Below, one piece after another: positions 26,040 through 36,499 of a stretch of 64,000 nucleotides of DNA; position 1 is the first letter of the stretch; each line of letters begins with the position of its first letter. The notes beneath the pieces were generated by a model, which ran no database searches, had not been told where the DNA came from, and was given only the letters and a program-made list of their open reading frames with translations. The DNA comes from Closterium sp. Naga37s-1 (lineage: Eukaryota; Streptophyta; Zygnematophyceae; Desmidiales; Closteriaceae): the NCBI GenBank assembly GCA_947471745.1, contig CANJKZ010000781.1, positions 496,001 through 560,000 on the forward strand, given 5' to 3'. The translations under genes and the position numbers were made by a program.

Positions 26040-26880
26040 GCTGCACGGGATCCAGGGGCGGCGTCGCGGGTCCAGGGGTGGCGTCGCGGGATCCAGGGGC
26101 GGCTGCACGGAGTCCAGGGGCGGCTGCACCAGGGGCGGCTGCTTCGGGGGCCAGGGGCGGCTGCTCTGGGTCCAGGGGCGGCTGCACCAGGGGCGGCTGC
26201 TTCAGGGGCCAGGGGCGGCTGCTTCAGGGGCCAGGGGCGGCTGCTCTGGGTCCAGGGGTGGCTGCACCAGGGGCGGCTGCTTCAGGGGACAGGGGCGGCT
26301 GCTCTGGGTCCAAGGGCGGCTGCTCGAGGGTCCAGGGGCGGCTGCACCAGGGACGGCTGCTTCAGGGGCCAGGGGCGGCTGCTCTGGGTCCAGGGGCGGC
26401 TGCTCGAGGGTCCAGGGGCGGCTGCACCAGGGGCGGCTGCTTCAGGGGCCAAGGGCGGCTGCTTCAGGGGCCAGGGGCGGCTGCTCTGGGTCCAGGGGCG
26501 GCTGCACCAGGGGCGGCTGCTTCAGAGGACAGGGGCGGCTTCTCTGGGTCCAGGGGCGGCTGCTCGAGGGTCCAGAGGCGGCTGCACCAGGGGCGGCTGC
26601 TTCAGGGGCCAGGGGCGGCTGCTCTGGGTCCCGGGGCGGCTGCACCAGGGGCGGCTGCTTCAGGGGCCAGGGGCGGCTGCTCGGGGTCCAGGGGCGGCTG
26701 CTCTAGGGGCGGCTGCTGCAGGGGCCAGGGGCGGCTGCTCTGGGTCCAGGGGCGGCTGCTCGAGGTCGAGGGGCGGCTGCACCAGGGGCGGCTGCTTCAG
26801 GGGCCAGGGGCGGCTACTCTGGGTCCAGGGGCGGCTGCTCGAGGGTCCAGGGTCGGCTGCACCAGGGGCGGCGTAGCTGG
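26040..26880. repeat. GC-rich minisatellite in the minus copia leader
   Basis: Tandem units of about 18-21 bp built on CCAGGGGCGGCTGC(T/C)(T/C), arranged in variable order, sit between the primer site and the gag/protease coding. A CAGG-type tetranucleotide run adjoins at 25878-25948. Long Gly/Ala frames on both strands are low complexity only. Confidence 0.8.
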
Positions 26881-27307
26881 TGCAGGGCCGCGCGCGGGTC
26901 CCACAGGCGCCGCGACTGGCGACGGGGGGCAGCGCGCAGGCCAGGCGGGGCCGCGTCGGCGGCAGGGTGGGGCCGCGACAGCGGCAGGGCGGGGCCGCGT
27001 CGGCGGCCGTAGAAAGCAGCGCGAAGGCTGCGAAGTGATGCGCGGGGCAGGAGAAGGCAGCGCGGGGGCTGCGGGGCGGTGCGCGGGCCTGACAAGGCAG
27101 CTAGCGGGCTACGCGCTGGGCTGACGAGGTAGCAGGCGGGCTGCTAGTGGGCTGTACGAGGGCCAGTAGAGGCGAGCGCGAGGGCTGCGCGATGCAGGGC
27201 AGTCTAGGCAAGGGGCGGGGTAACTCGGTAACCGGCGGAAAACGGTTGGTGGGCCCTGAAAAACAGTCCTAAAACGGTCCTAAGGACCTATGTTGCTCTT
27301 AATACCA

Positions 27308-27438
27308 TGTCGAGAGTACAGGGAAAAAGGTGGTTGCACTATCGAGAAAGTTGGGTACAAGTAACAAAAAACTATACCCTACATTAGCTACCCCACTAAA
27401 GCCTACATTCTATTATGACATAGGCATATAATTTGACA
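27308..27438 (-). repeat. 5' LTR (131 bp) of minus copia
   Basis: Three mismatches to 20171-20301. The primer-binding site adjoins it at 27293-27307, and the CGAAC target copy follows at 27439-27443. Confidence 0.93.
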
Positions 27439-27664
27439 CGAACAAGAGCGGGTTCGCGAATCGAACGAAGCACATCGCCCTGCGATATTTCTTCGTGAAG
27501 GACAAGATCGAGAAGGGGAGACTCGAACTGTCCTACTGCCCCATATACGAAATGGCAGCTGATTATTTGACCAAGAAACTCGGAAAGCAGAAGTTCGAAT
27601 ACTGCATGTTGCTGACTGGACAAGGCCACGTCACCAGCAACGACACTCCAAAAGTGAAGGGGAG

Positions 27665-28120
27665 TGTTGGAAACAAGTAATTTAATGCTTCTGATGCGTC
27701 AGAGCATCGAACTGCAAACGAGGCACGTTACAGTGAAGCAACAGCGAGTCAACCAAGGAGGTTGACAAAACATAACAGCTGGAGGTTACGCGAAGGTCAA
27801 AGGTCGCCAACCTTTGACTTGACAAAAAGCAGCGCGACAGCAAGGACAAACAACTGACTCGGTTCTGAGCAGTTGCTCGAGTCGTCGCTGTATCGAACCG
27901 TAACAGCAACAGTAAAACAGTTGGTTGCATCTTTTCATATTCCTTGTAATCTTTGTAAAAGCTTTGTATTACTTTGTATTACTTTGCTATAATCAATCTC
28001 TTGCTCTCACACACTAGTGCAAGTTGGTTCAACAGTACATTAAAACGCTTCTGCAATTACACCATTCCTACTCAGGGTCTTAGCCTTGAAGAGATCCTAA
28101 GGGCTTTTCTCGGCCCAACA
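27665..28120 (+). repeat. 3' LTR of outer copia
   Basis: 456 bp, TGTTGG...CCAACA. Contains the empty target site of the solo LTR (single TGGAG near 27790). Followed by the target copy GTGCA at 28121-28125. Confidence 0.93.
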
Positions 28121-28463
28121 GTGCATGCCCCATTTTATGTGAGCGTGGTGCGTACAAGGGGAGAGACTGTCGTGAATCGTCCTCATTTTCTGTCTTCCCA
28201 TCCTTGCTTCTCCCTCTCTTGGGCTTGTCGAAGCAACATATTCTCCGCCATCATTCTTAGAGTGCTTCATGTGCATAGCAAAGTGCATTCTGAAAAGATC
28301 AACTACATGGGGAGACATGGTAAGACGGAGCAGGGCACACTCCTAACCTCTTCCACACACTTCTCGTCTTGTCTTCGCTTCCTATCACTGAAAGCCTTTG
28401 CTTTTGACCTCGTGTCTCTACGTGCCTTGTGGGTTTAACCCATTCTGCTGCTGCCCACAACAG

Positions 28464-29087
28464 CCACGTGCCACAAGGATGATGGAGCTGCTGAGTGCGT
28501 TGTGAAGGATGGCCAGCAGCAGTGCCAGTGCCCCGAAGACCTCGTGTTCAACGCAGCCAAGAAGCTCTGCTGCGACCCGATCCCTGATCGTAAGTGCCTT
28601 GTCATTTGATACATGTTTCCCAACAATAACGACTCAACCCGGTCATCGTATGCAATCAGAAAAGCGAGTTGGCAGCGTGCAGGTTGCCAGCTTCTTCTGT
28701 GATGCCGCCTACACCAAGATTAGCGGGCTGTGCACTGTGAGCTGACCAGTTCTTTGCTTCAGCGGCTGGTGAACAAAGATGGCAAGAGGGCAAGAGAACA
28801 AGAGAGCAAGAGAGCAAGAGGTAGTCCATCTTTTGAGAGGCACTGTTTTATGTGAGTCGAGCTGGAGCGCTTGTGGTGCTGCTGTGTCATTACCACCCCC
28901 CCCCCCCCCTCTTTCCAAGCCACTTGCTATCATTTTCCCTGCCTGCTGCCCGACCCAGCCTTATGCTCCTTTTCCCCTCCCCACGCCCTACATCCTAACG
29001 GCGCCAGCCAAGTGCAAGCCTGCGTGCACTGCTTGTGCCCAGTGCATGTTCATGGCAGGAAAGTCAGTGTACGAGTTCCCAGGCTGA
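28464..29087 (+). CDS. EGF-like secreted protein gene, copy A (partial)
   Basis: Two exons can be supported. 28464-28589 starts after CACAACAG and ends before GTAAGT. It encodes an EGF-like module (TCHKDDGAAECVVKDG..., then QCQCPEDLVFNAAKKLC), phase 1 at both ends. 29008-29087 starts after GCGCCAG, encodes KCKPACTACAQCMFMAGK and stops at 29085-29087. Compared with copies B and C the second cysteine of the module is Asp, and a CC pair occurs at the end. Introns and 3' flank (GTTGCTTGGAGGC, about 29446) are also shared with B and C, so this is a segmental duplicate. No signal-peptide exon is seen next to it. The outer retroelement lies just upstream and may have separated its 5' exons (inference). 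Possibly a decaying gene. Confidence 0.5.
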
Positions 29088-29419
29088 AGAAACACAAGTA
29101 CGCAGGTAAGGAGGAGAGAGAAACGCATGCTCTGGTTTGTCGCAGAGCCAGTACCCCGGGAGCCTCGTGTTTTTTAAGGCCAAGATGCTCTTCCGCGATA
29201 GTAGGTGTCTCTGCCGTTTGTCACATGCTTGGCAACAAGAATCAAGTTCTCGTGTGTAGATGATAAACAGTCATTTATTTGCCGAGGTGACGCTAGCTAC
29301 ACCAAGAGGAGTAGGCTCTGCACTGGCGTTCCGTCTCATCTCACTTCTTATGCTATGGCCTGCCCTCCATTTGCCCTTCCCTTGGCATTGCAACTACCTA
29401 TGAATTTATCATGTTCACT

Positions 29420-29897
29420 ATGAGGGGCCAGTGGAGAAGTGAAGAACGTTGCTTGGAGGCTATGACAGGAAGTTCCCAGTTGGAACCAACTTTGGCTGAT
29501 ATCTGGCTGAGTCATTAATGCGTGTTCCAGGAATTACATTACATGCTTGCTGGTATGTTGTACCATGCAAAGGTTTAAAAGGGTTGTTGCTGAGTCTGGT
29601 TTGTGTGTTTTGACACAAAAATGCAGAATTGCACCGTTTTTATTGTTAAGACTTAATGGTTGCCTTTGCTTGTAACAAATCTATTTCAAATGTGTACTTT
29701 CATGTCCCAGCCAATAATTCTCTGCCATAGAGCCCCGCTAATGCGCCATGATCACCTTCACGATTCCTCAATTATTGGTGGCTCTTGTACGAACTGTGAT
29801 TAAACGCTTTGCATCGTTTCAGACCGAGGAATTACTTCCTGTTTCTCCGTTCTGCTGAACCCCATTCACTGACAATGTCAGAATTCACAATTATTTT
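29420..29897. other. Non-coding flank of copy A
   Basis: AT-richer sequence with no gene seen. The start (to about 29580) is homologous to the 3' flank of copies B and C. The rest shows no repeat or family resemblance. Confidence 0.4.
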
Positions 29898-30494
29898 GGC
29901 TGCGTTCTGTGGGCGCATCAGCTCTGATGCGTCTGAGGCTCGGGCTGATGCGCACATTGAGAAATTGAGGTTCGGAACTGACAAAATTGAAATCGATAAA
30001 TTGAGGTTCGGACGAGGTTCGGACGAGGTTCCCGAAATCTCCTATTTCCAATTTTTTTCGAACCTCGTCCGAACCTCGAATTTGGACATGTCAGATCTCG
30101 ATATCCAATTTCCTCTAATTTCCAAGTTTTTATGGGTTTCTAGGAAGTTAGACCGCAAATTTTTTTATGGTGCCAACCAATGAAGGTTTAGAAGACACAA
30201 ATTGACGAATGAGGGTGCTCCGCACCAGCAGATGCGCGCATCATGCGACTTCTCGGAGTTGCATGATGCGCGCACCAATGATGCGCCAGATTGCTAGGAC
30301 GAGAAATTTCTCGTAAATCGGCAACATGTTAAATTTTGGTCGCCGAAAAGGCCGTTCTGCAGGCATTCGGATTTGTTTCGCTTCGGCAGCCATGCGCTTA
30401 TCGCGAACCTTGATAACCTTCCGGCAGTCTTGGAGCCGTGGTAGAATGCATCAATGTACATTGATGCAGGCTGATGCGCCCACAGAACGCAGCC
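29898..30494. mobile_element. Non-autonomous foldback-type DNA element
   Basis: A 24-bp perfect terminal inverted repeat starts GGCTGCGTTCTGTGGGCGCA at 29898-29921 and lies inverted at 30471-30494. Inside are further inverted pieces: GAGGTTCGGACGAGG against its complement (about 30000-30090), GATGCGCGCA motifs around 30230-30280, and a 22-bp perfect palindrome centred on TGTACA (30447-30468). No open reading frame of a transposase and no clear target duplication. TIR plus internal palindromes suggest a MITE or foldback element of unknown superfamily. Confidence 0.65.
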
Positions 30495-31332
30495 CACGAC
30501 AGACTGAGGATTCGAGCGCGACTCCGTCGCTATTCCATCCATTCCCTTCCCTCCCTCACACCCATCTCTCAATTCACTCCCTTTCCGCTCGACGATTTTG
30601 CAACCCTGCGATCTCGACCCTGCATCTGCCATCATTTGCGCACTAACGGAACAATAGTAGCATCCGCTTCATTGCAATAGTAGAGGCATTACCTCACCTG
30701 CGAAGACTTCTGCAGCAGCTGCATCAACGAGACATCTAGGGTACTGCAGCGACACTGTCATCGACACGCTACTGCTCGATTTGTGGCGACACGGTGTGCA
30801 CCGTCGCCAGCAACACCAGCAGAAGAGACGCGCGCATCTGCGATTGAGCGGCTATTTTTGCGACAGCTAAAGCAACGTCCACCTGAAGCGACGCCAGCAG
30901 AAGAGACGCGCCCGCCAACCGGAGAAGTAGCTCAGAAAGCTTCCTCTCACACAGCTTCCTCTCACACAGCTTCCTCTCACACAGCTTCCTCTCACACAGC
31001 TTCCTCTCGCACAGCTTCCTCTCGCACAGCTTCCTCTCGCACAGCTTCCTCTCACACAGCTTCCTCTCACACAGCTTCTCGCTGGCATTGCGTGCCTCTT
31101 CATCAAGTCGCACCGTAGAGCTCTCTCCTTCCAGGTCGCTCCTGTTCTCAAAAGCGAGCGCTTGCAAGCCGCGGGGCTCTGCCGTCACGATTAGCACCAG
31201 CGACGTGGGCCGCGGAACGGCACGTCACGTCAACTCGGACGTGAAAGAAGCCGAAGCTCTTCGCCGTTGCGTGGGATCGGCGCTAATCCCCGTCTCCCCG
31301 TTTCCCCGGCGGCCATCTCCTCTCCAATCGTG
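30495..31332. other. Upstream region of EGF-like gene B
   Basis: Presumed promoter and 5' leader of the gene starting at 31333. No TATA box was singled out. It holds the 15-bp repeat at 30942-31078. Open frames here (Ser/His/Thr-rich one way, Cys/Arg/Gly-rich the other) come from that repeat. Confidence 0.4.
30942..31078. repeat. 15-bp tandem repeat, about 9 copies
   Basis: Unit CACACAGCTTCCTCT with a CACAC/CGCAC variant block in the middle. It lies 255 bp before the start codon of gene B. Confidence 0.9.
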
Positions 31333-33156
31333 ATGGAGCGCTACGCGCCGCGCCTGTCCAGCCACGGCCTCGCCGCACTCGTCGTGGGTCTCGTTGCCAT
31401 CAGCTTCCTCGCGACCCACGCCAGCGCCGCTTTTGGTGGTGAGTCGGCTGACTGGCTCATGGTGGAACGCCATGCCCGGCTCGCTCGTGCTTCCCAACCT
31501 CATCCTCCTTCATGCCAATGACCGTCGTCTTTCCCACCCCTTTGCTCCTCATGCGTCTCTCCCGCTGTTTCTCACGTACCAATTGGGTTGCTGTGTGCTT
31601 GAACTGAAAGGTGTTGAGCAAATGACCCTTTCTGTTTTAACCTCCCTTGCCCTGCTTCCCTGCTGCCTTTCGTTACAAACGTCCGTGATTTCGCGCAGCA
31701 AACGCGTGCGCGCGCATCAAATGCGGGTCCAAAGCCTCGTGCACTTTCAACCGTGACGGCTCTCCCTACTGCTTGTGCAACGATGGCACTCTTAACTTCA
31801 ACGAAACAGACAAGACGTGCTACAGTGAGTGGTGGCAAGAGAGGGAGTGCAGATGAGTGTTGCATCGCCTGACTGACTGAGTATAATCAGTTAGCTTCGC
31901 TCTCACGCACTCAGAAGTGCCTCTCTAAGTCAGACTCAGCTGTTGCCTATCAATCTGGTCGTTTTCTTTCTTTCTTCGTAGCTTTCCCCATTCTTTTCTT
32001 CTCCTCCCTCGCTTCCCACCCGCGTGCTCACCCTCGGCTCTCGCCTCTCGCCTTCTTCATTCCCACCTCTTGTTCTCACGCCCAGCGTGCTCAGAGTACG
32101 CGAGTGTGGGTGGGTGTGAGTGTGGGTGAGTGCGTAGGGTGGGTGAGTGAGTACAATTTTGGCAAACCTCTTCCCCTCCTGTATCAAACCTCCCTACAGA
32201 CGCGTGTGCCAAGAAGAAGTGCGGGCCAGATGCTGTTTGCATGCACATGGCTCCTCTTCCCAACAGCCCTGCTGAGTGCATCTGCCCCGTCGGTAAAACC
32301 TACAGCGAAAAGGACAAGAAATGCTACGGTGAGTGGTGAAGAGCAAGTGAGTGCACGCATGGTATGCGAATGAGTCAAACGTGGTATCGGCTGACTGGCT
32401 GAATCTTTCTGGTGAGCTGTGCTCTCGTGCGGTCACTAGGGTTGAGCCCCTAAGCTAGAATCAGCTATCGCTGCCCGAAGTGGAACGTGAAGTGTGTCAC
32501 AAAGTGCGCTATCATGTGTTCGTCTCATTCTGACACAATCAACAACATGGGAGTGACACGAGAAGAGGGAGCAATGCACACGCAACCACTTCCACACAAT
32601 TCTTGTCTTCGCCTCCCTGTGCCTGAAAAGTGCTACTTTTGACCCCTTGTCTCTGCATGCCTGTGTTGTTTGTTCCTTTTTGCTGCCCACAACAGCCACG
32701 TGCCACAAGGATTGTGGAGCTGCTGAGTGCGTTGTGAAGAAGGGCAAGCAGCAGTGCCAGTGCCCCGAGGGCCTCGTGTTCAACCCGGCTAAGAAGACCT
32801 GCCGCGCTGCTGCTCGTCGTAAGTGCCTTGCTCCTTGTTGCATGTTTGCCAACAAGAATGAATCTGCCGGGCAGCTTCTTGTGTATGGAATCAGAAAATA
32901 TTTGCCTGCGTGATGCCGCCCACACCAAGAGGAGCGGGCTGCACACTACTGAGCTGCCTGCCCTGCCGATGCCCAGTTTCATGGTTGTCAACAAGAAAGA
33001 TTCAGCTTCTCGTGTAATTGCGAGTGTCCACCGGCTACAGGAAGAGGAGCAGGCTCTGCACTGGCACGGTTTACCATCCTTCTCTCCCATCTCGCATCTT
33101 ATGCTGCGGCCTTCTCTGCCTTCCATTTGCCCCTTCATGTTGCAAGTATGAACTGA
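31333..33156 (+). CDS. Secreted protein with three EGF-like modules (gene B)
   Basis: Five exons by eye: 31333-31438, 31699-31824, 32200-32328, 32696-32818 and 32954-33156, about 228 residues in all. Exon 1 encodes a signal peptide (hydrophobic GLAALVVGLVAISFLA, likely cut near THASA). Exons 2-4 each encode exactly one six-cysteine EGF-like module (CX3-4C, spacer, C, spacer, CXC, spacer, C), for example ending YCLCNDGTLNFNETDKTC and ECICPVGKTYSEKDKKC. Every intron is phase 1, so the module exons are symmetrical. Exon 5 is a Cys-rich tail (ACPADAQFHGCQQERFSF, then CNCEC); its acceptor (ACTGAG) is the least certain point. Expected to be secreted or in the wall; ligand and role unknown. Donors are GTGAGT or GTAAGT. 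Paralogous to copies A and C. Confidence 0.75.
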
Positions 33157-34135
33157 TCAGGTTCACCATACCATGCAGGGGCCGGTGGACAAGTGAAGAA
33201 TGGGCGCCCCCCCCTAGTGACTTTTGAGTCGATTCACAGTCACCTCATTTGCCCCCTCCCATTCCCATTCACCTCATTTGCCCCCTCCCATTCCCATTCA
33301 CCTCATTTGCCCCCTCCCATTCCCATTCACCTCATTTGCCCGCTCCCATTCCCATTCACCTCATTTGCCCCCTCCCATTCCCATTCACCTCATTTGCCCC
33401 CTCCCATTCCCATTCACCTCATTTGCCCCCTCCCATTCCCATTCACCTCATTTGCCCCCTCCCATTCCCATTCACCTCATTTGCCCCCTCCCATTCCCAT
33501 TCACCTCATTTGCCCCCTCCCATTCCCATTCACCTCATTTGCCCCCTCCCATTCCCATTCACCTCATTTGCCCCCTCCCATTCCCATTCACCTCATTTGC
33601 CCCCTCCCATTCCCATTCACCTCATTTGCCCCCTCCCATTCCCATTCACCTCATTTGCCCCCTCCCATTCCCATTCACCTCATTTGCCCCCTCCCATTCC
33701 CATTCACCTCATTTGCCCCCTCCCATTCCCATTCACCTCATTTGCCCCCTCCCATTCCCATTCACCTCATTTGCCCCCTCCCATTCCCATTCACCTCATT
33801 TGCCCCCTCCCATTCCCATTCACCTCATTTGCCCCCTCCCATTCCCATTCACCTCATTTGCCCCGTCCCATTCCCATTCACCTCATTTGCCCCCTCCCAT
33901 TCCCATTCACCTCATTTGCCCCCTCCCATTCCCATTCACCTCATTTGCCCCCTCCCATTCCCATTCACCTCATTTGCCCCCTCCCATTCCCATTCACCTC
34001 ATTTGCCCCCTCCCATTCCCATTCACCTCATTTGCCCTCTCCCATTCCCATTCACCTCATTTGCCCCCTCCCATTCCAAATATGAACTGATTATGTTCAC
34101 CATGCAGGGGCAGGTGGACAAGTGAAGAACGGGCA
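33148..34135. repeat. Minisatellite: 29-bp unit, about 29 copies, between direct repeats
   Basis: From 33240 to about 34075 a 29-bp unit (CACCTCATTTGCCCCCTCCC plus ATTCCCATT) repeats with very few variants. It is flanked by two copies of a roughly 55-bp sequence from the 3' end of gene B (about 33148-33205 and 34079-34135: TATGAACTGAT...TTCACCAT...GGTGGACAAGTGAAGAA). The array therefore arose within the 3' region and duplicated part of it. The three open frames of about 280-310 codons exist only because the unit has no stop, and they are not genes. Confidence 0.92.
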
Positions 34136-34563
34136 ACCCTAGTGGGATGGGCAGGCAGCAAAGACGAGCAAGCTGGCAACACAAGAGGAGTGTGAGATGG
34201 CCTGGGGCTGATGGCGGTGCGAGCAACTGTGTGCCGTTGCTTGGAGGCTAGGGAGTGCCCAGTAGGAACCAGCTTTGGCTTATAATTGGCTGTGCCATCA
34301 GGCTGCAAACCCACAGTTGCCAGGCAAAGTGTTGCTGAAAACATGCAGAAAACGTCTCTTGCACTGTATAGAGGCATTAATATTAATTAAAATGAGGTAC
34401 GGAAAAAGAACAGCTCAAAAGCGGTTGAATCAGTGTTAGAAACTGAAACCTAAGAGATATCCAGGGCCATATGGTTATTGTGGAATTACAATGGTGTAGC
34501 AATAATACAACTAAGACTCAAGGCTGGCGAAGTCATGCAATCTCAGTGAGGCGCAGCCATGAC
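34136..34563. other. 3' flank between gene B and the RabGAP gene
   Basis: Up to about 34380 it is homologous to the 3' flanks of EGF-like copies A and C (GTTGCTTGGAGGC at about 34234). The remainder is AT-richer and would hold the 3' end of the minus-strand RabGAP transcript. No gene seen. Confidence 0.5.
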
Positions 34564-36466
34564 TCATAATCTCTTCACTGCATCGTACTGTCGCATGCTG
34601 CCACGCCCATGTGCTCCATTCTCCCCCACACAGCCCCCCGCCTCCTCCACAACCACCAGCTCATGCACCCCTCCTCCCATGAGAGCCCCCAGCGTGGCTG
34701 AAGAGTCACTGACTGGCACGCCCATGTCCAGGAGGCGCTTTTGACTCCACTCAAAAGAAGAGTCAGTGGGCGGCGGCGGCGCGCCCATGTCGAGGCGGCA
34801 CGCCACCTCGCGCTCTGCCAGTGCCAGCGCCAGCCCCAGCTGCACCCACTGGTGGTGCGCCGCTCTCACTGCTCTCAGCACCTCCACCGTGCTGCTCCCT
34901 CCTCCCACCACTGCCACCCGCTCCTCCCACAGCTGCACTCTCTCCTCCAATGGTAGGCCCTCCTCACATGCTCCCTCCTCCTCACACACTCCCTCCTCCT
35001 CACACACTCCCTGCCCCTCACACACCCTCTCCTCTCCCTCTCCGCCCTCCAAGGGCCGCCGTCCCTCCTCGGTGCACGAAGCACCATTCAAGCACTCAGG
35101 TCGTGAACCTTCAAGCCCCCCCACCCCACTGCCATTCACCAGCAAACAGCCGCCCCCTCCAGCCCGGCCACTCCGCATTCCCCCTCCACTGCTGTCCCTT
35201 GTGACCCGGGGCTCATGACTGCTCTCTGGGGGTCCGCCCACACCATTACCCATGTGCAGGGCAGCATGCAAAGCACAGGCAGACGCATGAGAGGCAGACG
35301 CGTGGGTGCTTACGGTGGATGAACAAGTGTGGGGCTTCGTATCGGCAGGCGGTGGTGGTGAGCACGGGGAAGGGTAGGAGGAAGAGTGACGGGCAGAATC
35401 AGAGAGGGCGAGGGCGGCTGTGATGTGCGCTGCCAGGCGCTCGCCCTGCTTCAGTGCCTGCAGTGGTGAGGAGAGTTAAGGGGTAGGGAGGAGAGTGGCG
35501 CGGGGAAGGGAAGGGTATGCATGGGTGAATGAGATGGATGAAAACACCGCGAGCACAGGAGGAGAGCACGCGAGCACTTGCATAATCTGTAGTAAGTAAT
35601 AACACTGCAATAGCACTCTCCGTCTCCCCCAACCTCCCTCCCCCCTCCCCTCCCTTTCCCCCCTCTCCTGGCAGCACAGCACGCACGAGCGTGGCATGGC
35701 AGAGTCGGGCCTCCAGCTGCTGCCGGTTGGCGCCCCACGAGAGGGCCGCCGCCTCACTCGCCTCTGCCGCTGCCTGCACGTCCCTCGCCGCCGCTGCTGC
35801 CTCCCCCGCCAGCAGATCGTACTCTGGGTGACACGGCCACGAGGGACGGGGCGGGGAGAGGCAGGGGAAAGAATGAGGAGTGAGAGAGCGTTTAAGGGAA
35901 GGAGAGAACGGAAAAGGAGGAGGATTGGGGGGGAGGGGAAGAGTGGAGGCAGTGGTAATACAGGCAGAGTTAGTGGTAAATCAGGCTGAGGCGTGAACGG
36001 GGATAGGGAGACCCAAGAGAGGTGGATGCAGGTGGAGAGGAAGGATGCAGGTGGAGAGGAAGGATGCAGATGGAGAGGAAGGATGCAGATGGAGAGGAAG
36101 GGACTGCGTCTGGTTGGATGCGCGTTCAGTGGCGGCACAATGTGGGGAGTGGGCGGCAGCACGATGTGGGGAGTGGGCGGCAGCAGGGACCTGCTTCGAG
36201 TCGCAGCAGGCTCTCAAAGGGCAAGTCCACCCGCATGGCCTTGCACACCAGCTCCTCCATCTCCTCCTCGCTCACCTCCTGGCATGGCATGGCATGGCAT
36301 GGCATGGCATGGCCCCATGCATGCATGCATGCACGTGAGATCATGAGATGAGACACAAGCATACACACGCACACACGCACACACACACACACACACACAC
36401 GCATGCATGTGCACATGCATATGCACATACAAACACACACATATACATACACAAACATGCACATGG

Positions 36467-36499
<33 letters not shown>

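Larger units (their letters stand above)
20171..27438 (-). mobile_element. Ty1/copia element nested in outer RNase H, minus strand
   Basis: LTRs of 131 bp (27308-27438 is 5', 20171-20301 is 3') differ at three positions. The target duplication CGAAC is at 20166-20170 and 27439-27443. On the minus strand a tRNA-iMet-type primer site (TGGTATTAAGAGC) follows the 5' LTR, and a purine-rich TATGGAGGTG precedes the 3' LTR. Parts: repeat-rich leader (about 27300-25880), gag C-terminal modules and protease to integrase (25574-23700), a long repetitive linker (23700-22000), and RT and RNase H (22700-20580). Structurally complete at its ends. The coding part is broken in a few places, although the RT-RNase H part is one long frame. 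Confidence 0.93.
8673..28120 (+). mobile_element. Outer Ty1/copia element carrying three nested insertions
   Basis: LTRs at 8673-9484 and 27665-28120 start TGTTGG and end CCAACA. The target duplication GTGCA is at 8668-8672 and 28121-28125. A primer-binding site TGGTATGAGAGCC follows the 5' LTR (9485) and a purine tract (AAAGTGAAGGGGAG) precedes the 3' LTR. Own parts: gag 9546-10730, protease start to 11163 and from 16801, integrase, RT and RNase H to 20170, and the RNase H end at 27444-27640. With the solo LTR set aside, the LTRs differ at about 30 of 445 aligned positions by eye, so this is the oldest layer. Broken, with several breaks besides the insertions. Confidence 0.9.

Noticed and set aside
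25976-27124. Gly/Ala/Arg-rich open frames of up to 382 codons
   Set aside because: GC-rich minisatellite leader of the minus-strand copia, open in several frames on the plus strand.
33193-34125. Three open frames of about 280-310 codons (HSHSPHLPPP-type)
   Set aside because: 29-bp minisatellite without stops; no start context, no homology, and flanked by duplicated 3' sequence.
34766-35218. Plus-strand Pro/Ser-rich open frames opposite RabGAP exon 20
   Set aside because: Antisense of a charged coding exon whose phase and frame join exon 19.
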